NCBI GenBank assembly: GCA_963281155.1
Contig: CAUJLY010000004.1
Span: forward strand, 5,270,001-5,334,000
Reading direction: 5' to 3'
From: Rhabditophanes sp. KR3021
Lineage: Eukaryota > Nematoda > Chromadorea > Rhabditida > Alloionematidae
DNA: 64,000 nucleotides
Shown: positions 1-13,873 of the stretch, in pieces
How positions within the stretch are numbered: the stretch's first letter is position 1
Layout: the number at the start of each line of letters is the position of its first letter
Program-made: the position numbers and the translations under genes
The notes under the pieces: generated by a model
Database searches by the model: none
What the model saw: the letters and a program-made list of their open reading frames with translations, nothing else
Told to the model about the DNA's origin: nothing

Positions 1-3000
1 TTTATTTCAAAGCACCTGCGGAAGCTCAGATCATAACTTACTGCTAATAATTTCAATGTATGTTTTATTTTATTTATTTTTTCCAAAAAAGCCCTGTTCT
101 CTTTGTTGATGCGTTCTTGAATAAATTATTTGATATGCTATAAAAAATGACAATTATTTGATCAGCTGTTAGCTTGCAAATAACAACATATAGATATTCC
201 AACTGATGCCCTAATTCCATCACTCAATCATATTTACCTTTCTTTATTTTTACAACCTAAATTATTTTGCACGCTTCATCACCTTGTCTTTTCAATGTCG
301 ATTGACTATCTATCAACATTCTTTTATCGTTTATGTTTATAATATGTGATATAGTGATATGCAACAAAATAATGCATTTTACTTTTATTTATTTTTTAAA
401 CCATTATTAACACCTTTTTTGAGTGGTCATTAAAAATTAATCCATTTCTGTTTACTATTTATGAAGCGGGTTCGAATAAAAAATAAATAAAAAAGAGTTT
501 AGATGGTAGGAAGTATTAAATTTAGATGAATGTCATCAATTGTTTTAAAAATGCAACAACTTAAGAAAGAATAATGTGCACAAAGTTAGGATAATAATTT
601 TGTTTTGTATTGTGTGTTTATTCCTCATCTTAACTTTTATAAAACATAATCGTGACTCAACTCTAAAATTGATACATATTTCGTAACTGAATTTTTTCAA
701 AAAGAAACCTTCTTACTTAGCAACAGTCATTCTTTAAAAAGTAATATATTTACTACTTATTTCAAATCATATTAATTGATACTTTGCGCAGTACCATTTT
801 ACCGATGCATCCTTAAATTCTCACACTTTTTACATTCATATTTATTACAACAAAATTAAACGTATTTATCATAATTTATCTTATAATTGAACATGACACT
901 TGATCTATTCAATTATGTGAAGGAAACAAACTTTGCATGTCATATTTTCCTTCTTTACTTTAACCACAAGTATGAATCATTTTGTTTATTGTATTATTTT
1001 ACACTAAGTTCTCCATTAATTATTAATTGTAATATTTAATTATAAAGATAGACATACACATATTCATAGCATATATTATGACAAATGGGGATCAGTCGGT
1101 AATTGGAACATATTTTAATATCCTATTTCTATAAAATTCGTTTCTAGATCTTCACACTTATTCTAATGATTATTTTGAAGTTTGTTTTTACATTTGCTTA
1201 ACCACAAAACAACGATCACAGCTAAATATTTGAAGATGAAAACAATTGCTTGATATGTGCCATTGTTATTACCTGCTGACCCAATAAAATATAATAAAAT
1301 AAATTGCTCTTCTATTTATAAACAAATAACATTTTATGATGAAAAGGTAATAAAATAATAGATCAAATAGACTAATTTTTTTTCAAGATTTGGTTTGCAA
1401 AATAAAAGTTCGAGAATGTGTAGTTTTAAACTAGTTCTTAATGAATGAATAAAAGTAAGTTGCATTTGAATGAGTTTAGAAACTTTATTTAAGTATACAA
1501 AGTATGGGATGGTGATGTTGTTACGATATTCTAGCATAGTATTAAATATCGGTTTTGTTTATGACACTGATATTGTTTCGACAATTAGCATAATGTTATC
1601 CATTTCTTTTATCCTTTCTCATATTTATTAAAATAAAAAACATCAAATCATAGTATTTGAAATAACGATAATGACAACAACAATACAATATAATTACTAT
1701 CAATGATATATGTTCCGCTAATCGTCACCTTTTTACATGCCACTATTCTCATCTTAAATCTTCGTTTCTTTATTTCTTTAAATCTCAAAACAACGTCAAA
1801 AACAATTGGTCTTCATAGAATGAATTATTCCCATTCAACATATGAGCTTCTATTTTTTATAAACAGCTAAATATCTGTTGTTTATTAAGGCTATTGTTTA
1901 ATGAAATCGTGGAAATTCATACTTATAAAAGGTTTCTTAGATTCTTATCGTCTATCTTGGTAATTGTGTCTGTGATTGAATACCTTAATCTATTTATTTT
2001 ATCAGCTATTTTGATTATCAATCATTCCCAAAGAGGTTGATTTAAAGGAAATAGCAATTAAATTTCTTTATTTAGACTATTTATCTAACATTATTGTAAA
2101 TTATTTATATAATGCTATAACTAACTACGTACATCCTTATAAAAGAAGGAACTGCAATGCCTTAAAAGAATATTTTATTTAAACTTTATAAAAGATTGCT
2201 AATTTAAAGCATCTGATATTACTAATCATTGTATTTCCTTTCCCACGCGCACATCACCCCTCGATTACAAACGGTCTTTTAGCCGTTGCAAGTTAAATCG
2301 TACTAATAACCCTTATAATGCCATTTATGATTTGAGTTGAGGCACAGCTGTTATTATTATAATTTAAGAAGACAATGTCTTTAGAGATTCGAAATGTCAA
2401 GCGATAATCTGTTAATTATCTTTTTGCTGCCGAATTGCGTCTAGTTTGATATCTCTCATATAATTGCTTGATTTTGCTAGTCAGATGTTTTTAAACCACT
2501 TTTTTATTATGAACCAAAGATGTTTCGTTGACAGAGGTTGATCTCATCATTGTCACTTTTATACTCGAAGAGATGTTCACGATAGCGAAGAAAATGAATT
2601 ATATATCTAGCCATCAAACAAATGATCACCTACTTTCTTTGATTTGATTACCACCCAAAAAAATTGTTTTTCATACAATGTAAGGTTAATAAAAGTGTAC
2701 TAATAATTGCCAATAACTTAAAAGCTTTTGAATGGACTATTCGCTATTAAATCTAAGTAAGTATTTATTTATTTTTATTTGTTTAATATGAAATTGTGTA
2801 ATGAAGAAATTTGGTGACAACAAAACAGTTATAGTAATCTTATGTACTATAAGGAAGCCGATTTGTTAGTTATCAATTAAATCCTTGATCAAATTAGCTA
2901 TAAACCTTTATCATATTTATCATTACATATTTCGTTAGGTTGTGGAGTTATATACTTTGAATTTTCGAGAATATTGTATACAATCACTTTATGGACAAAC

Positions 3001-5496
3001 TAAAAATAACATTTTATCTGTGTTCTTTTTAATGTATTTTTGTATAAGCATTCATTTTTGATTCATTCTATCAGAGATATTGTTTTGTCTTTATTTTATT
3101 TTAAAGTTACTTGTTTATTTGGTGAAATTGAAAAAACATTTGAAGTGTCTTCTTCAAATAAATGTTTGTTTAAAATGATTGTCTTTGTACACTTTGATAC
3201 CCATAAATTATCACCTTTTTCGTGTTTAACATTTTTTTCATATTTTTATCGAAATTTTTACCATCCACATGCAAACACCTTTTATTAATGATAAGATATG
3301 GTTATAAGAGTATAGGTAGAAGTATGAGAACATAGGATTTGTTAGCTGTTCTACTAAAAATTAGTTTGTTCACATGGTTAGTGCTCAAATTTTAATACTT
3401 TAAAATACCAGCGATCATTGTTTAGTAGTAACATGATGTCAACAAAATTAATCCTTCTCTTAAGATACTAAATTAACGGATCAAGATAACTGTTTTAACT
3501 ACAAGAAGCTTCGTTGTGAAGTTAGTAAGGTAAATGAATTTATAGTAGTTGTTTGTGTTAAATGGTGATGTGCGAAAGTAACAAAACGATAAGAATTTGT
3601 CGAAGCTTTGTTAATTTTGCGGAAAACAATAATTTGATTAATGATTGGAAATAAGCAATTAACAATTTTCACATATGCTAATCCTATTAATGTTGCCTTG
3701 AGAAAAGTAGGTATTAACGAAAAGTAATCTTCGAATATTATGAAAATGGCTAAATTCTTTATTGTTTGCTAATACAGATAATTATGCGTTGAATTGTTTA
3801 CATCTTCTGCTTATCATTTTAAATCGTAAATGATTGACGTTTTTGAAACTTTGACTAACAAGACCTGGTATTAAAAAATTATGAGATTCCATATAAATAC
3901 TAATCACATTTAATTACTGGGAGAAAAAGGGTGAACTTTTGTCTGCCATACAACCTCCCTTTATTTGGTGGAGTCGTCAGGTAACGCAAATTAACTTATT
4001 TGTTTATTTGTTTTAAGAAATAATTAATTGTAGTCACCTTTTAATGTAATTCTGACAAAATTTAACAAGGGTAATCTACGTACATAATTGTTTCCCAATT
4101 TATTCGTCTGTTTAGAAATGCAAAAAACAATCAAAAATTCATAAGTGTTTCACTATGTTTCTTTAATCTTATTGCTAGTAAATATAAAGTTGTTATAAAT
4201 TGGTATAAATTTGATTTGCAGTAATGTAAATTTGCTTTAAATAAATGTGGTGAAAACCAAACATCTTTTGTAAAATTGAATTTTTATGATGACTTAAAAA
4301 TTAGATTGATTAAAATTGTGGTAAACAACTTCTTCGATAAATATTTTTAAATATTCCTACCGGACTTCATTAAAAGGACTAACCTCAATTTGAGATTTTT
4401 AATGTGCAGTAATACTAGTCTTTTTTCTAATTCGCTTTTGCAAAGTTGAGTCATAGCTAGGGGATTAAGATTTTTGAGCACTAACAATTCCGATAACAAT
4501 CAGTCATTTTTGGCGTGCGTGGTCGTAGGTGATGGTTGTTGAAGAGATTAGAAGGCAAAGTTTCGCAACATTTCCTCTAATTTTTTAGATAATGGTTTAG
4601 AGGGAAAGTGGTATAATTTTAACTTAACATTCTTATAGATACTGTATTTAAGAATAGGTCGCGTACTTGAGAAAGCTAAGTATTTCTATGGAATAACTTT
4701 TTTAGTATGATTATCGGAATGTATGCATTTTTCCAGACTTAGTTGAACTCGACACTTTCCGCAAGAACACATTAGCAGTAGCTGTTTAGTAGATAAAACA
4801 CATGAAATATCTCAAATAACATTGCCTTTCACGAATGTCTATCAAAATAGTTACCCCCTTTTTGACTCTTAATTTAAATTTTTCCATCTGATTTCCTCTA
4901 ACTATCACCGAAAAATTTTGATCTGACTTTTTTGTTTACTACCGTTAAATGTACCTTCTATATACGCGTTCTTACTTTTTGATTCTTCATTATCAAAAAA
5001 TTATACATACACCCTTCGTTTGTTATACTTCTTCCTTGTATAAATAAAAATGTTAAGTAACTTTAAAATGAGTTAGCGAGAGACTCTTTAACATTGTAGC
5101 TTCAATGCACAGGTTAGCTTTCATATACTAATAAACTATTGTGGGGCAAGTTATGGCTTCGCAAGTTATATTAAAATTCGTTTTCAACCTAGACAAAATA
5201 TATTTTAGAAGTAGTATAAAACATTAGACAATACAAATTCGGGATAACTTTAGTTTCTAAATGTAAAAAAATACACACAACTTTTATACAATTTTATACA
5301 CAAACTTTCTTGATAGAGACCCATTTATTGTAACTCATTGCCATAATTCCATCATAACACCTTGATAACATGATAACAATGATATATATTTTGAACAAAT
5401 TGTGTATTTTTACATTGAACTTTCTCTTTATATTTTAAATATTTGCTCATAAACGTGAAAACCAAAGTATTTATTGCATTATTTGTTTCATTTAAG
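1..5496. other. AT-rich non-coding region
   Basis: No open frame longer than about 80 codons looks protein-like, and I see no RNA gene or clear repeat. The stretch is very AT-rich with many short homopolymer runs. A GC-richer patch near 2245-2300 contains a weak inverted repeat (ACGG ... CCGT) of unknown meaning. It could be intergenic DNA or intron and 5' regulatory sequence of the CRIM1-like gene that starts at 6148. Confidence 0.5.
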
Positions 5497-5667
5497 CTAT
5501 TTTCTTTTAGACAACATAAAATCTGTCAAACTGAATCTTCCATCGGAGCTGGAGATTAAATCATTCAAAGTTCCACGGGCCTCAATTTGTATCAATCCAA
5601 TTAATAAGTCTTCAATTTGCGAAGTAGCTATTTGTTCTAGGTTAGCGAGTCGTTGTTTAAAACACAT
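5497..5667 (-). CDS. hypothetical small ORF, 56 aa, or an isolated exon
   Basis: I do not recognise this ORF. On the minus strand an ATG at 5667 opens a 57-codon frame ending in TAG at 5497-5499. The predicted peptide has mixed, globular-looking composition with regular hydrophobic spacing (for example LEQIATSQIEDLLIGLIQIE), quite unlike the surrounding AT-rich DNA. The frame is open a little further upstream, to a TAA just beyond 5690, so it could be an exon of a larger minus-strand gene. No splice partner was found. The longer plus-strand frame over the same bases is the likely shadow. Confidence 0.25.
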   Translation of the reverse strand: MCFKQRLANLEQIATSQIEDLLIGLIQIEARGTLNDLISSSDGRFSLTDFMLSKRK

Positions 5668-6147
5668 ACAGTCGTATAAAAGAGATAGTGGAGACGTATT
5701 TTTTTACAGTCATTGGAACCATTTATTTGTGGCAATTCTAAAGTCCACAAACCAAAGACTACTAAAGGCTATTAAAGTCTATCAACATTTACTCAAGAGA
5801 ATCTCATATTATCAATTAAATCAACAGTGTTTCGTTGCATCTTAAGAGAATACTGGGAAGTCATTTCTTAATCTTAAGATACATATAAATATTCCATTTT
5901 ACCTCTGCTTGACACCTATTTTATCCTATCTAAGAGTTTGTATTTCAATTATCTAAACTCAAGTGGTCGCTTTGTCAAACCGCTATTTACAATTCTTTAC
6001 AAACTGAGGAAAGCGTTATTTTTATTTTACTCATAATAATTGTCACTATTTACGTGAACTAATAACTTGAGTGAATAAAAAATTGCCCAGTTAATATATT
6101 GTGGTAGGAAATTATTTAATTTATACTAATATTGGAAACAATCCAAA

Positions 6148-9100
6148 ATGAAGTTATTTTCTATCCCAAATAATATTCCGAATTCTATTTATCTACTTCT
6201 ACCTATTCTGATCTCATCATTAAATGTTCAATCTGTCGCGATCTCTTCTACAACATCAATTTGGTTTCCAGATAAGTCAGCTTGTCCCTTAGCTTGTCCT
6301 TCCTTGTCATCATGCCCTTCAACAGCATCATGCAGAGGCAATATTATCGAGGATGAGTGTAAATGCTGTAAAACATGTGATGCCAAACTTGGTGAAAAGT
6401 GCGGTAAACGAACTGGAATTTGTGGAGAAGGTCTTCATTGTTCATTGGAAGAAGTTGGTGCGCATGTTGGATTTTGCAAAGGTTGATCTTTGATACTCTT
6501 AACTAATATTAACTTTATTTTAATTTTAGGTAAGTAAAGAACAATCGAAAAATGTATAAAAATAACAGCTGATCAATATCGAAAACGTTTATTAAAAGGA
6601 AGGCAAAATAATTTAAATTAGACAGAATATTATCTAGAAGTATCTTTTAAAGAGAAATAGATTTTGTCTATGACCATATTAGAGATCCTTCTAATAGTTT
6701 CTGGGTGTTTCTTAATCTTAGCATTATTCGATTGTCCGATGCATAATTTTGGCCAAAACATTTTGATAGCGTATTCAAATGCTAAAGCTTCATTTGCAGT
6801 CAACTCGTCACATTAGAAAGCTACAAGTTGTCGTTCCTTCTCCAAAATATTCGTAATTCCTGTTTCTTTGCCATTCAAAGAGATGAATCTCCTAAACTTA
6901 AGTTTGTAGCTGAAATGTGACCAGGAAGTCTAGTTATAACGTTGCCGGACACCCCATCATAAAAATTCATCAGATAATACTGATTTAGAATCAACATCAG
7001 CGGGCAAATGAACTAAAACGTAGATAGACTATTCTCCTTTGGCTGTCTTGCGAGGCTTAGCCTTTCCAATTTACCCATCACTCTTTCCTCAACTTAACAC
7101 CAGATAATTGTCTTTCTTCTTCATAATCATCCATAATATCGCCGCTTAACTTTGTACAAACTCTTTTCTTCAAATGGTATGTAAGACACTGGGCTTCAGT
7201 AAAAGTTGTTTTGCAGTTTTTACATTCGCAATCAAAGCCTTTCACAATCTTTGCTCGGTGTTTGGATCAAGAATTGGCTCCATTCTATTGGCGCCATGAT
7301 TTTTAAGTAAATGTTCACACAAGCACTCACCTAATTTCTATAGTGTTTGGGATAGAGTAGGGCAACAAATAACATGGTCTCCTTAGTTGAGCAGTTGGGC
7401 AAGTTCAAAGGAAATAGTTGATTGGGTGCTTCATAGCAAAGGAAGCATCTTTTGTAACTTTTCCAGCGAATAGATTATTTGAATGAAAGCATTCTTTTTC
7501 AACAAATCAACAAACTCAGTTTCTTTTTTGTCATGGAGCCAATATTTGCCATAGCCAGGCAAACATTTTTACAATGCTTTTTGAATCTTTTTATAGGCAC
7601 TTCGTCAGCATATCTGTCTGTTGGCGCTGTGACACCAACATATTTAGCTGTCTTCACTGTATCTCTTGAAAGATAGACATGACTACGTTTAGGAAACCCA
7701 TCCAACTTATTTGATTTGATTAATTAAACCTACTGCCTTTTCCTAGAATCTTTTACCAATGAAGTCTTTCCCAAATAGCTCATCATTCAACTTAGCAACA
7801 GTCAATCTAGTCTCTCTACATATTCTTTTATGCCAATGAGTAGATGGATAGCAACCACGATTGCAATAAGGACATGTAAGGGGATAAGTAATATCTGCCT
7901 TTCCTTCATCTTCTTTCTGTCTAATTAGGTCCATAATAAACTCCCAAAATTCCTCATTTTGACTAATTTTTCCTATCAACTTTAGCTTGTGTCGGCACTT
8001 GTAGTCTGTTTCACAGTAAGGGGTGTTGACACTGTTTTTTTTGTGATTTGAGACAAATTTAGTTAAAACATTGCCATAATAAAACAACAGATTTGATAAC
8101 ACATTAAGAGTACCTAAATCCTTCACTTTACCATAGTCATCATCGAAGTTTGCTCTAACAGGTGTTCTTGTACTTCTGCCACTTGAGAAACGATTTCATA
8201 TCTTGCCTCCTTTTCTTTTTAGTTGTTTTCACCCATATCAGGTTTGACAAGATCCTTTATTAGAAACAGGTTAATCCATTCCTCTAACTTTCCATCAATC
8301 ACATTTCTGAACAGCTCATCACCAAAATATCTCTTAATTAAGCCATAATGCATGCAAATTCCCGGAGACCCGTAGAACATTGTTTTCCCAGATTTCTTGT
8401 GGTTAAGAAAGCCTCTTATACTATTTCCAAAAAAGTATTCCTACTCCATATTTATTAATACTTTCGAGAAATGTTTATTATATTTTATCGTGTCATCATC
8501 ACTGTAACTTTTAAACATCTCAAACACATTTTCTTTAAAATCTCCGACTACCAATATATACTCTATTTGCAGAGTTATTTCAGTCCCATTCAACGGCAAA
8601 TCATTCTTTTTATTTGTGGAGACTCTTTGAAAAGACTAACTGAGCCTGTCTACCACTGCAAATTTGATTATAATGGTTGATAACCTCACTTATTGTTTCA
8701 TTTCTTCTTAACGGGACACTTTCCTTAGCATTGCTGATTTTGTTTGGACATTCCTGACTTCCATTATTTGCTAATTGTCTCTTCATAATCAAAATATCAA
8801 CGTAATTGAGATATAAAACACCTTCATAAGTGAAGCAAATCTGAATGTTAAGCAAAAACATTTTATCAATCACTGTCTTGTTAAAACATAATTAACTAAA
8901 CAACTTTATATTATTAAATATGATTTCGTGACATTGACCAACGATTTTGCAAAAGTTTGTTTAATTTATTATCAATAAAATTAAGATATATATTAATATA
9001 GCTAGTTTCAAAAATGAAATAGAATCTATTATTTACAAGGTGAAATTTAAGTACATATTCTTGAGCATGTAATTTCATCGTTGATTTAGAGAAAATACAA

Positions 9101-12100
9101 TTTTAACATATCAAATATCTTATCAAAGCAAATATTTATATCCTTATATTATATTCCCAATCATTGATATACATACTATAATCGAGTAATTTAAAAAGAA
9201 TATCTTTTTTAAAAAATTTAATGAAATTCATTACTTTTTATTAAAATATAAAAATGTACGCATACTTATAATTAAAAAATTCAGAAACATACCCAGAGAA
9301 ATGTTTGAATGTGAAATGTCCAGTAAAGTTTATCTCCGCTTGCCCATCAGATTCGAAGCAATCTATTGCAGAAGTTGTTCCCGGAGAGTGTTGTACACCA
9401 TTGCCAACATGTATTTGTGATCCGATTCAATGTCAAAACAACGTCCCTAAATGTAAATCAACATTAGAAAGAATTCTTTTGAAATCTGGCAATTTATCAT
9501 CACCTGGTAACTGCTGTGATACTTTTACATGCCAAGAAATACAAACATCTTGTCAAAATGTTAAGTGCCCAAAGGTATTTGACATGGACGCCCAATATAC
9601 GTGCCCGGAAGATTCATTCCGGCCCGCTAGTTACGTTCCAGAGAATTCTTGTTGTCCAATTAACCCAGGGTAACTTTTAAAATACTATAATCTAATTATT
9701 TATCAATTGATAGATGTCGCTGTAGAGAATCAATTTGTCAACCAGCTTTCTGTGGTGAAAGCGAGACTCTTGTAATCTTATCAAAAAGTGATGGAAGTCC
9801 TGGAAAATGCTGCGACAAGTTTATTTGTACAAATACAACGATATCAGGATACGAATCCAAGGATTTCAAAATTATCAAAGCTAAAAAAGCTGAATGTGTA
9901 GATAATGGAAATATTTACCAGGAAGGAACACAGTTTTTGAAAACCAGTTGCAATGTTTGTGTTTGCAGAAATGGTGTCATTAAATGTAAACACATGGATT
10001 GCGAAAAGCCTCCTCATGGTTGTGGATGGGTTGGTGTACCTGATACTGAATGCTGCCCTGTTTGTTTAGGCTGTAAAACAGAAAATTCTACCTATTATAA
10101 TAAAAATGAAAGTTGGAAAAGAGATGACTGTACCTCCTGTAGCTGTGGAGACGATGGCAAGAGCTATTGTCAAACAACAACATGCATGAAAACTTGTGAA
10201 AATCCACGTATCGAAAAAGGTGTATGTTGTCCGGTGTGCGATGAGCCAACCATTATATCTCCACCAAAAAATTGCCCTCAATTAGATTGCTCTTTACGAT
10301 GTAAGCAAGGGCTTGTCAAAGATACTTGGGGATGTTATAAATGCCAATGTGCAGAATCCAAAGCTCCTTTTACTAATACCTACATGTATAGTGATACTGA
10401 TTTTGGATTATTATCTAGTTTTGAAAGTTGTCAAGACTTTGATGGTCTAACTTGTGATAAACAATGTGCACATGGATATGTTAGAAATACAAAAAAATGT
10501 AGAACATGCAAATGTGAAAAATGTCCTGAACTTGATCAATGTTTTAAACAATGTTTATATGGCTTTGAAGTAAATTCACAAGGATGCAAAATTTGTAAAT
10601 GTAAAACTAGAGAATTGGGTGATTTGTCGACTTCCCCATCTTTAACTCCCTCCAATTCCTCATGCGTTATTGTAGCGGACGATTCCAGTTTGGAAATCAA
10701 AGATAATGGTGAATTATGGACAGATTCAAACTGTAGAAATTGCTTCTGTCACTACGGAGTCGAATTTTGTTCAATTATTACTTGTCCTCAAAAACCAGCG
10801 TCTTGCGATGTCTGGGTAAAAGAACGCGGAAGCTGCTGTCCATCGTGTCATGGAAAAGAAAGTAATGAATCAAAACATGACTTAACTGTTTGCTATAATC
10901 CAGGAACTGGGAGACTTTATGTTGATGGGGAGACATGGTATTCAACAAAACTTTGTACAGGTGCACAACTAAACTTTAATCATCTTAACTAATTTTTTTA
11001 ATTTCAGGTATGCATGGGACGAAATTAAAAACGTTTACTATGAGATAGACAATCAAAAATTTTATTATGAATTAGACAATTAAAGAAAACTATAGAAGAA
11101 CAACATTAAAAAGCTATAGTAAAACCAAAAATTAAAATTTTGTGAGATAATCTTTTTTCTGACCAAGACAGCTTCAATTGCAAATACGCTGATTGAGTTA
11201 AGGAGGTGGTTTCTTTCATGTAACACTTGTCATGATCGCTGTTGGTAGTTTCCCACTTACAACGTTTCATGCAAATAAAGACAGGAGTCTCAGCTATTTT
11301 TTACAACGATCATCTTTAATCTGGCATTGATTTATCCTACTTTCCTTTCTGTCCAATAGATTATCTTTTTCCCATTCAGTGTTGAATTAGTTGTAGTGTG
11401 AATCCATTCTATCATTTAGTTCAGATTCCCCTACATAACCTTTTGTCTTTCTGGGCAGTTAACATTCAATATATCTTCGGCTCTGAATTTCAGATTAAAG
11501 TTTTCCTCATCACGACGTAATTGATGATAGGCACGTTGTTATGTTGAGAAATTACATTTAATAAAGATTCCAATTTGCAGTAATTGCAATATATTTCATT
11601 AGCACAATATCCGCCTTCTCTGTAGTTTATGAGATTCTTCCGAGAAAGGAAAGTATAAGACAATGCTTGTACTTGTAAATCTTAGCATTAACTGATTTAA
11701 AAGCGGAGATTCCTTCATTTTATACTCGATTAGGGCTTTGTGGGGATAGATAATGTCTTCGTAACTCCTTTGCTTTATCACAATGGATATCAGTGACAAA
11801 ATTACCCACTTGTAAGTCCAGAAGGTCATCTTGAGCAGCAATACATATTCTTGTATTATGTAGCCAAATTACGTGCAGTATGTTCAAAAAGCAAGGAGAT
11901 AAATGTGTACCAGATCCTAACAATAATTATCACATAAAGAAGTATTTTTGTCAAATATTAAAGTGAAACTATCTCTTTATTTGTTATTTAATATTGCAGA
12001 TTGTTGCCTCAGAGTTAAAATATATTATTCAGTGATAATTATTTTAAAAAATTTAGCATGCTTAAACCTTCTATTGATATCAGTAAAACTATACCTACTT

Positions 12101-13215
12101 AATCTTAAATATTGTCATGACACTTAATATCATTTAGCTAACATTAAAATTTAAACGATCCCACAAAAAGGAATGACACAAAATCATCTCAAATATACAT
12201 TTAAACATACCAATTAATCAACTTTTCAGCATGCACTTGCCGGGTTGGACATGTTCTTTGTGCACCCAATGATTGCCCACCAGTGGCTTGTGAAAATCCT
12301 GTTGTTGATGAAATGAATAATTGCTGCATGAGATGTCCAAAAGAAAATGAAACTAATAATTCAATCACACATCATCAAACTTTAACTGTTATTGCAAATA
12401 ATCAAAATGGGATGTATTCTCCAGAGACTTTACCTGCTGAGTTTTGTGTCGATGAGGGAAGAATGGCACATTTAATTGGGCAGACGTGGAAAAAGGATGA
12501 ATGTACTTCTTGTGAATGTAGTTCTGATGCAACTATTAAATGTTTCAAAGAAACTTGTCCGAAGTTAAGTGAGTGTAAAGGAAAGCCACTAGTAGTTAAA
12601 GGCAGATGTTGTGAGATTTGTTCAGACATCTTTTCAAGCGAAGCAATTTGTACATACAAAAAGACCCCATACAAAGTAAATGAAGAATGGAAAGACGGTG
12701 CTTGTACAAATTGTTCTTGTCTTCAAGGGAGTAGAACTGAATGCTTGTCTTTGAAATGCCCTGCTTGCAGAGATCCAATTTACGTAGACAATCAATGTTG
12801 TCCAATTTGCAGAGAAGACTCTACCTCATCAGACACCTATCAACATAAATATAGTAATGGATTAAGTACTATTGTAATTATTGTGACAATCACAGTTTGC
12901 TTGCTTTTATTAGGAATGACAGCTTTCGTAGGATTAATGCTTTACAAAAAAAGAAATCATGCTACAATTGTAAGTATCAAACTTATTAGTGTATCTTAAT
13001 AATTATTTTAGAAAGAAACATTGAAGACTGTTCATGGTGCTAACCCACAACCACATGCTTATAAACCTGATAGGTCTTCTTCGATTGATGATCAAACAAC
13101 GGAATCCTTGCTTTCAGATGATGGGGCATCGACTTTCGGTGGAAATTCTTCATCTCGCTGTAGCTACGAACGTGGTCATGTATTTACTGATACATTGCCC
13201 TTACAAGCACCTTAA
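6148..13215 (+). CDS. crm-1: CRIM1-like cysteine-rich transmembrane BMP regulator (969 aa, 5 exons)
   Basis: Proposed exons are 6148-6481, 9285-9669, 9714-10960, 12230-12969 and 13012-13215. Phases agree at every junction and sum to 970 codons. Domains in order: a signal peptide (about residues 1-30); an IGFBP N-terminal module (exon 1, ending GLHCSLEEVGAHVGFCK); an extra Cys-rich stretch (exon 2); two VWC domains; three antistasin-like Cys repeats; four more VWC domains; one TM segment near residues 868-893 (TITVCLLLLGMTAFVGLML); and a 77-residue cytoplasmic tail. Six VWC domains plus IGFBP and TM is the animal CRIM1/CRM-1 architecture (human about 1,036 aa). Family members bind BMP/TGF-beta ligands at the cell surface; in C. 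elegans crm-1 promotes DBL-1 body-size signalling. Introns 1 and 3 host antisense repeat elements; the other two are 42-44 nt. Identification is strong; ligand and direction of effect are inferred from the family. Confidence 0.93.
6640..8880 (-). mobile_element. Decayed zinc-finger coding repeat, copy D (CRIM1 intron 1)
   Basis: This is the longest copy of an unrecognised repeat family, antisense to its host gene. Reading the minus strand, a start near 8806 is followed by a C2HC finger C-x2-C-x8-H-x5-C at about 7815-7875 (CPYC...H...C). A second finger C-x2-C-x12-H-x5-C lies at about 7155-7230 (CKNC...H...C). A C-terminal block at 6660-6830 contains FEYAIKMFWPK and IKKHPETIRRISN. These align with copy C at 38345-40075 (FNCKKC finger, ALKWFNKVWPGW, IKNHPTETLFP). 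The reading frame is broken by several stops and frameshifts, so this copy is dead. No transposase, reverse transcriptase or integrase motif was seen. It may be mobile-element DNA or a decayed duplicated gene; the repeat nature is direct, mobility is inferred. Confidence 0.6.
11140..12170 (-). mobile_element. Decayed zinc-finger coding repeat, copy E (CRIM1 intron 3)
   Basis: Minus-strand coding remnant inside the 1,269-nt CRIM1 intron 3. A segment at about 11573-11620 reads CANEIYCNYCKL, closely matching CAKEVHCRHCKL of copy C. Near 11780-11860 there is a degenerate Cys-containing stretch that may be the first finger. At 12115-12160 the terminal motif seen in other copies recurs (GTCATGACAC, then an AGCTAA-type core and an AAATTT run). 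The sequence from about 12188 to the acceptor at 12229 resembles the end of copy H. No long frame survives. Confidence 0.5.
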
Positions 13216-13873
13216 GTCCAATGTTTTGTTAACGATAACACAATTGTTGGACGTCGTTAATTAATTTTATTTAGTAATTTTTAGTACTAAACTAAATATG
13301 TACAAAGATATTATTACCATAATTAAGAAAACACTTTTAAATTACAATGCTTTATTTTACAAAACTTATTTAAACGGACTTTTAAATCTCTCATATACTC
13401 TCAATTGATGGAATTCATAGTTTGTAAAATATTGTCCAAATGGTATTTGAAGTTGAAGAATGTGTGCAAATTATAATTAACCATTTTTAAATTGGCAATC
13501 AAGTATAATATTGCATAATTAGTACGGGCCAGAATCAAAAAGGCAATATTTATCATTTAATGGATGATCAACCATCAATTACCTATTTTACTACGTCGAG
13601 AAGCTTATTTTGTACCATGATAGAGAAATATTTTATAACAAACTGTCATTCATATCATATTTTTTACTTTAAAATTATTATTGTTTGATCTAACATTTAT
13701 TTATATAGTAGTATAAACGGTTAATCAAAATAAATATTTTTGGTTTAATAATTAAATTTTGTGTATTATTTGAATTTATAAAAATTAGAATGTAAATTTT
13801 AAACCTAAAATTCTTGCGATATAAGGGCGAAAATTGAAAATACTTGATACTAACCAACCCCAACTAACCAACA
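13216..13873. other. CRIM1-like 3' flank / RNase H upstream region
   Basis: About 650 nt of AT-rich DNA between two same-strand genes. It should hold the 3' UTR of the CRIM1-like gene and the promoter of the RNase H-like gene. I see no further coding potential or structured element. Confidence 0.5.

Noticed and set aside
460..480. GCGGGTTCGAATAA, resembling a tRNA T-arm
   Set aside because: No matching acceptor stem, D-arm or anticodon arm upstream; the same applies to GTTCGA near 55395 and 57938.
6640..8880. Possibility that the intronic repeats are LTR or non-LTR retrotransposons or viral remnants
   Set aside because: No reverse transcriptase, integrase, protease, transposase or capsid-like motif was found in any frame, and no long terminal repeats or poly-A ends were seen.
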